From Emmonsiellopsis sp. PD_33 (Eukaryota > Ascomycota > Eurotiomycetes > Onygenales > Ajellomycetaceae), in NCBI GenBank assembly GCA_032988165.1, contig JANTQF010000504.1:1-19771 (forward strand): a DNA stretch of 19,771 nt, in the 5' to 3' direction. Within the stretch, counting starts at the first letter, position 1. Each line of letters opens with the position of its first letter. The position numbers and the translations under genes are program-made. Positions 18,366 through 19,771 of this stretch are shown here, piece by piece. A model generated the notes under the pieces. It was not told the DNA's origin, searched no databases, and saw only the letters and a list, made by a program, of their open reading frames with translations.

Positions 18366-19771
18366 GGATCTGGTTATGGAAGGAGATGAGCTGGTGGGGG
18401 TTCCTGAGGGGTTTTAGTTTGCTTGGTTAGTTGGTTTGCTTGGTTTTGTTTTACTACTAGGTAGGTACGGGACGGCTTCATCCGAAATGAAAGGAGGCAG
18501 GGGTTTGTTAACTTGATGTATGTACTTTATGTATTTACGAAGTTTTCCTTTTCGTTTGAGATTTGGTGGGATGGGTATGTATGTATTGCTGCTGGACAGC
18601 ATTGGATTAGGATGCAGATGGATGGATAGGCCGGATAGGATAGGATAGGATAGGAAGGATATGGAATGATATTTAGTTACTGCAGATAGTCAGTCAGTTA
18701 GTTAGTTACTAAATAAATGAAAAAAAAAAAAGAAAGGTGACCCTTAATTATCTTCCCTTTTCTGCTCAATTATTAATTCTCTATCCTTGCCTCTATCTTC
18801 CCCTGTAGTTACTTACCTCTTTTTTTTTCTAACACCACACACACCTGTGACCTAACTAACCATGTTCTAACTTAACCCACCCACTCACTCACCTACCCCA
18901 TTCATTACCTTATCTCCTAAGAATAGGCATTAGTTTAATATAAATATTAACTGTTTACCACCACTTCTACATAGAGCAGTAGGAAACAGGATAGCTAGCA
19001 GGTGAAGAGGTTAAATAGGAGTCATACATGAAAATGAAATGAGAATGTATATAAATAGATAGTCATAGAGATATCCAGCTATATAGGTATCACTAACTAA
19101 GCACTAATAATCATATTGCATACCATAATCCCATCCATTCCATTCCAAACATGATGCAAGGATTCACAGTGTGCAGGAAGGGAGGGGGGGACAACCATAC
19201 TATATATAAGGGAATACCTCAGATCTCAACTCAGGTCATAACAGTAACAATAACAATAACAATAAAAAGAGGGAATAACAAAAAGGGGGAGCCAAAAGCT
19301 AATAAAACACAGAAATAAAAAGAAAAGGCATGCCCCCCCCCCAACCCTCTCACACCTGGACTAAATGAAAAAAAAAGACAAAAACATAAGATAAGAAGAC
19401 CCCGCAAGAAAAAAGAACCAAATCATCCATCCATCCATCTAATATAACACACAAAAATCACCCAACAAAAATACTACCCTCCTACCCCACCCCATCCCAT
19501 CCATCCATCCACCCACCTATCTACCTCCCCCCTCCAAACCCATCATCACGATAACCCCCACTAACCCCTGACCTCCCCACCACACCAGTGCACACCCCCC
19601 CACCGCCTAACAACCACAGTTCAACATAACGCACACAACAAAATACTCGCCCGCCGTCAGTACCGCAGCACCACCAAGTCAAGCACAACAAAGGCGCGCG
19701 GCTCACCACCCAACAACCATCTCACAGACAAACAATACCTGCTGCACCACCTAGAATCAGCATCCTAACTG
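18366..19771. other. Gene-free, microsatellite-rich flank
   Basis: About 1.4 kb with no supportable gene. Contents: (GGATA)x4 at 18633-18652, an AATAAA at 18712-18717 followed by an A run (possible polyadenylation region of the upstream gene), TATA-rich stretches around 19040-19085, AACAAT repeats near 19245-19262, a C run near 19334, and ATCC/ACCC runs at 19430-19520. From about 19440 to the end the plus strand is nearly free of G, so the minus strand would be a C-poor transcript or leader if transcribed. On the minus strand, 19771-19736 could be an exon end before a GTATTG donor, which I cannot confirm. Confidence 0.5.
18633..18652. repeat. (GGATA)x4 microsatellite
   Basis: Four exact 5-bp units, flanked by related GGATGG/GGATTAGG sequence, in the 3' flank of the 801-aa gene. 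Confidence 0.85.

Overview
The window looks like nuclear DNA of a filamentous ascomycete, probably a Eurotiomycete (Aspergillus/Penicillium/Talaromyces-like). The reasons are compact genes with short GT-AG introns (mostly 50-220 bp, with CTAAC-type branch points), intergenic stretches full of simple repeats, and fungal-specific families such as a BAHD-type acyltransferase and a Cys-rich F-box protein. The genus is an inference; no rRNA, tRNA, CRISPR array or intact transposon was seen. All exon structures below were built by hand from splice signals, phase and family similarity.

Left part (1-5400). A long pyrimidine microsatellite is followed by a decayed or 5'-incomplete trypsin-like protease gene whose nucleophile motif reads GDAG instead of GDSG (plus strand). 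Then come an intact single-exon BAHD/transferase-family acyltransferase (minus strand, 525 aa) and a divergently transcribed two-exon gene for an unrecognised 376-aa protein. The roughly 700-bp divergent promoter between the last two holds a perfect 6+4+6 palindrome with a TGACGTAA core.

Middle part (5400-10430). This is an AT-richer, gene-poor accessory-looking stretch. It holds a fold-back (MITE-like) inverted repeat with 34-bp arms, a small stand-alone gene with a complete PD-(D/E)XK nuclease signature (minus strand), an 18-bp direct repeat about 520 bp apart, and a two-exon fungal F-box protein gene with a Cys/His-rich N-terminus (plus strand).

Right part (10430-18365). Three housekeeping or nuclear genes lie here. 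The first is an ArfGAP of the Gcs1/ArfGAP1 type (minus strand, four exons, with the zinc finger split over two exons). The second is an Sbp1-like RRM-RGG-RRM RNA-binding protein (minus strand, four exons). Divergent from it, the third is an 801-aa, largely disordered, probably nuclear protein that starts with an excellent SUMO-interaction-type motif and ends in an acidic tail (plus strand, two exons). From 18366 to the end I see only low-complexity, microsatellite-rich DNA.

The genes do not form an evident pathway. The most interesting items are the stand-alone nuclease beside a fold-back element, the GDAG pseudo-protease, and the SIM-bearing disordered protein.
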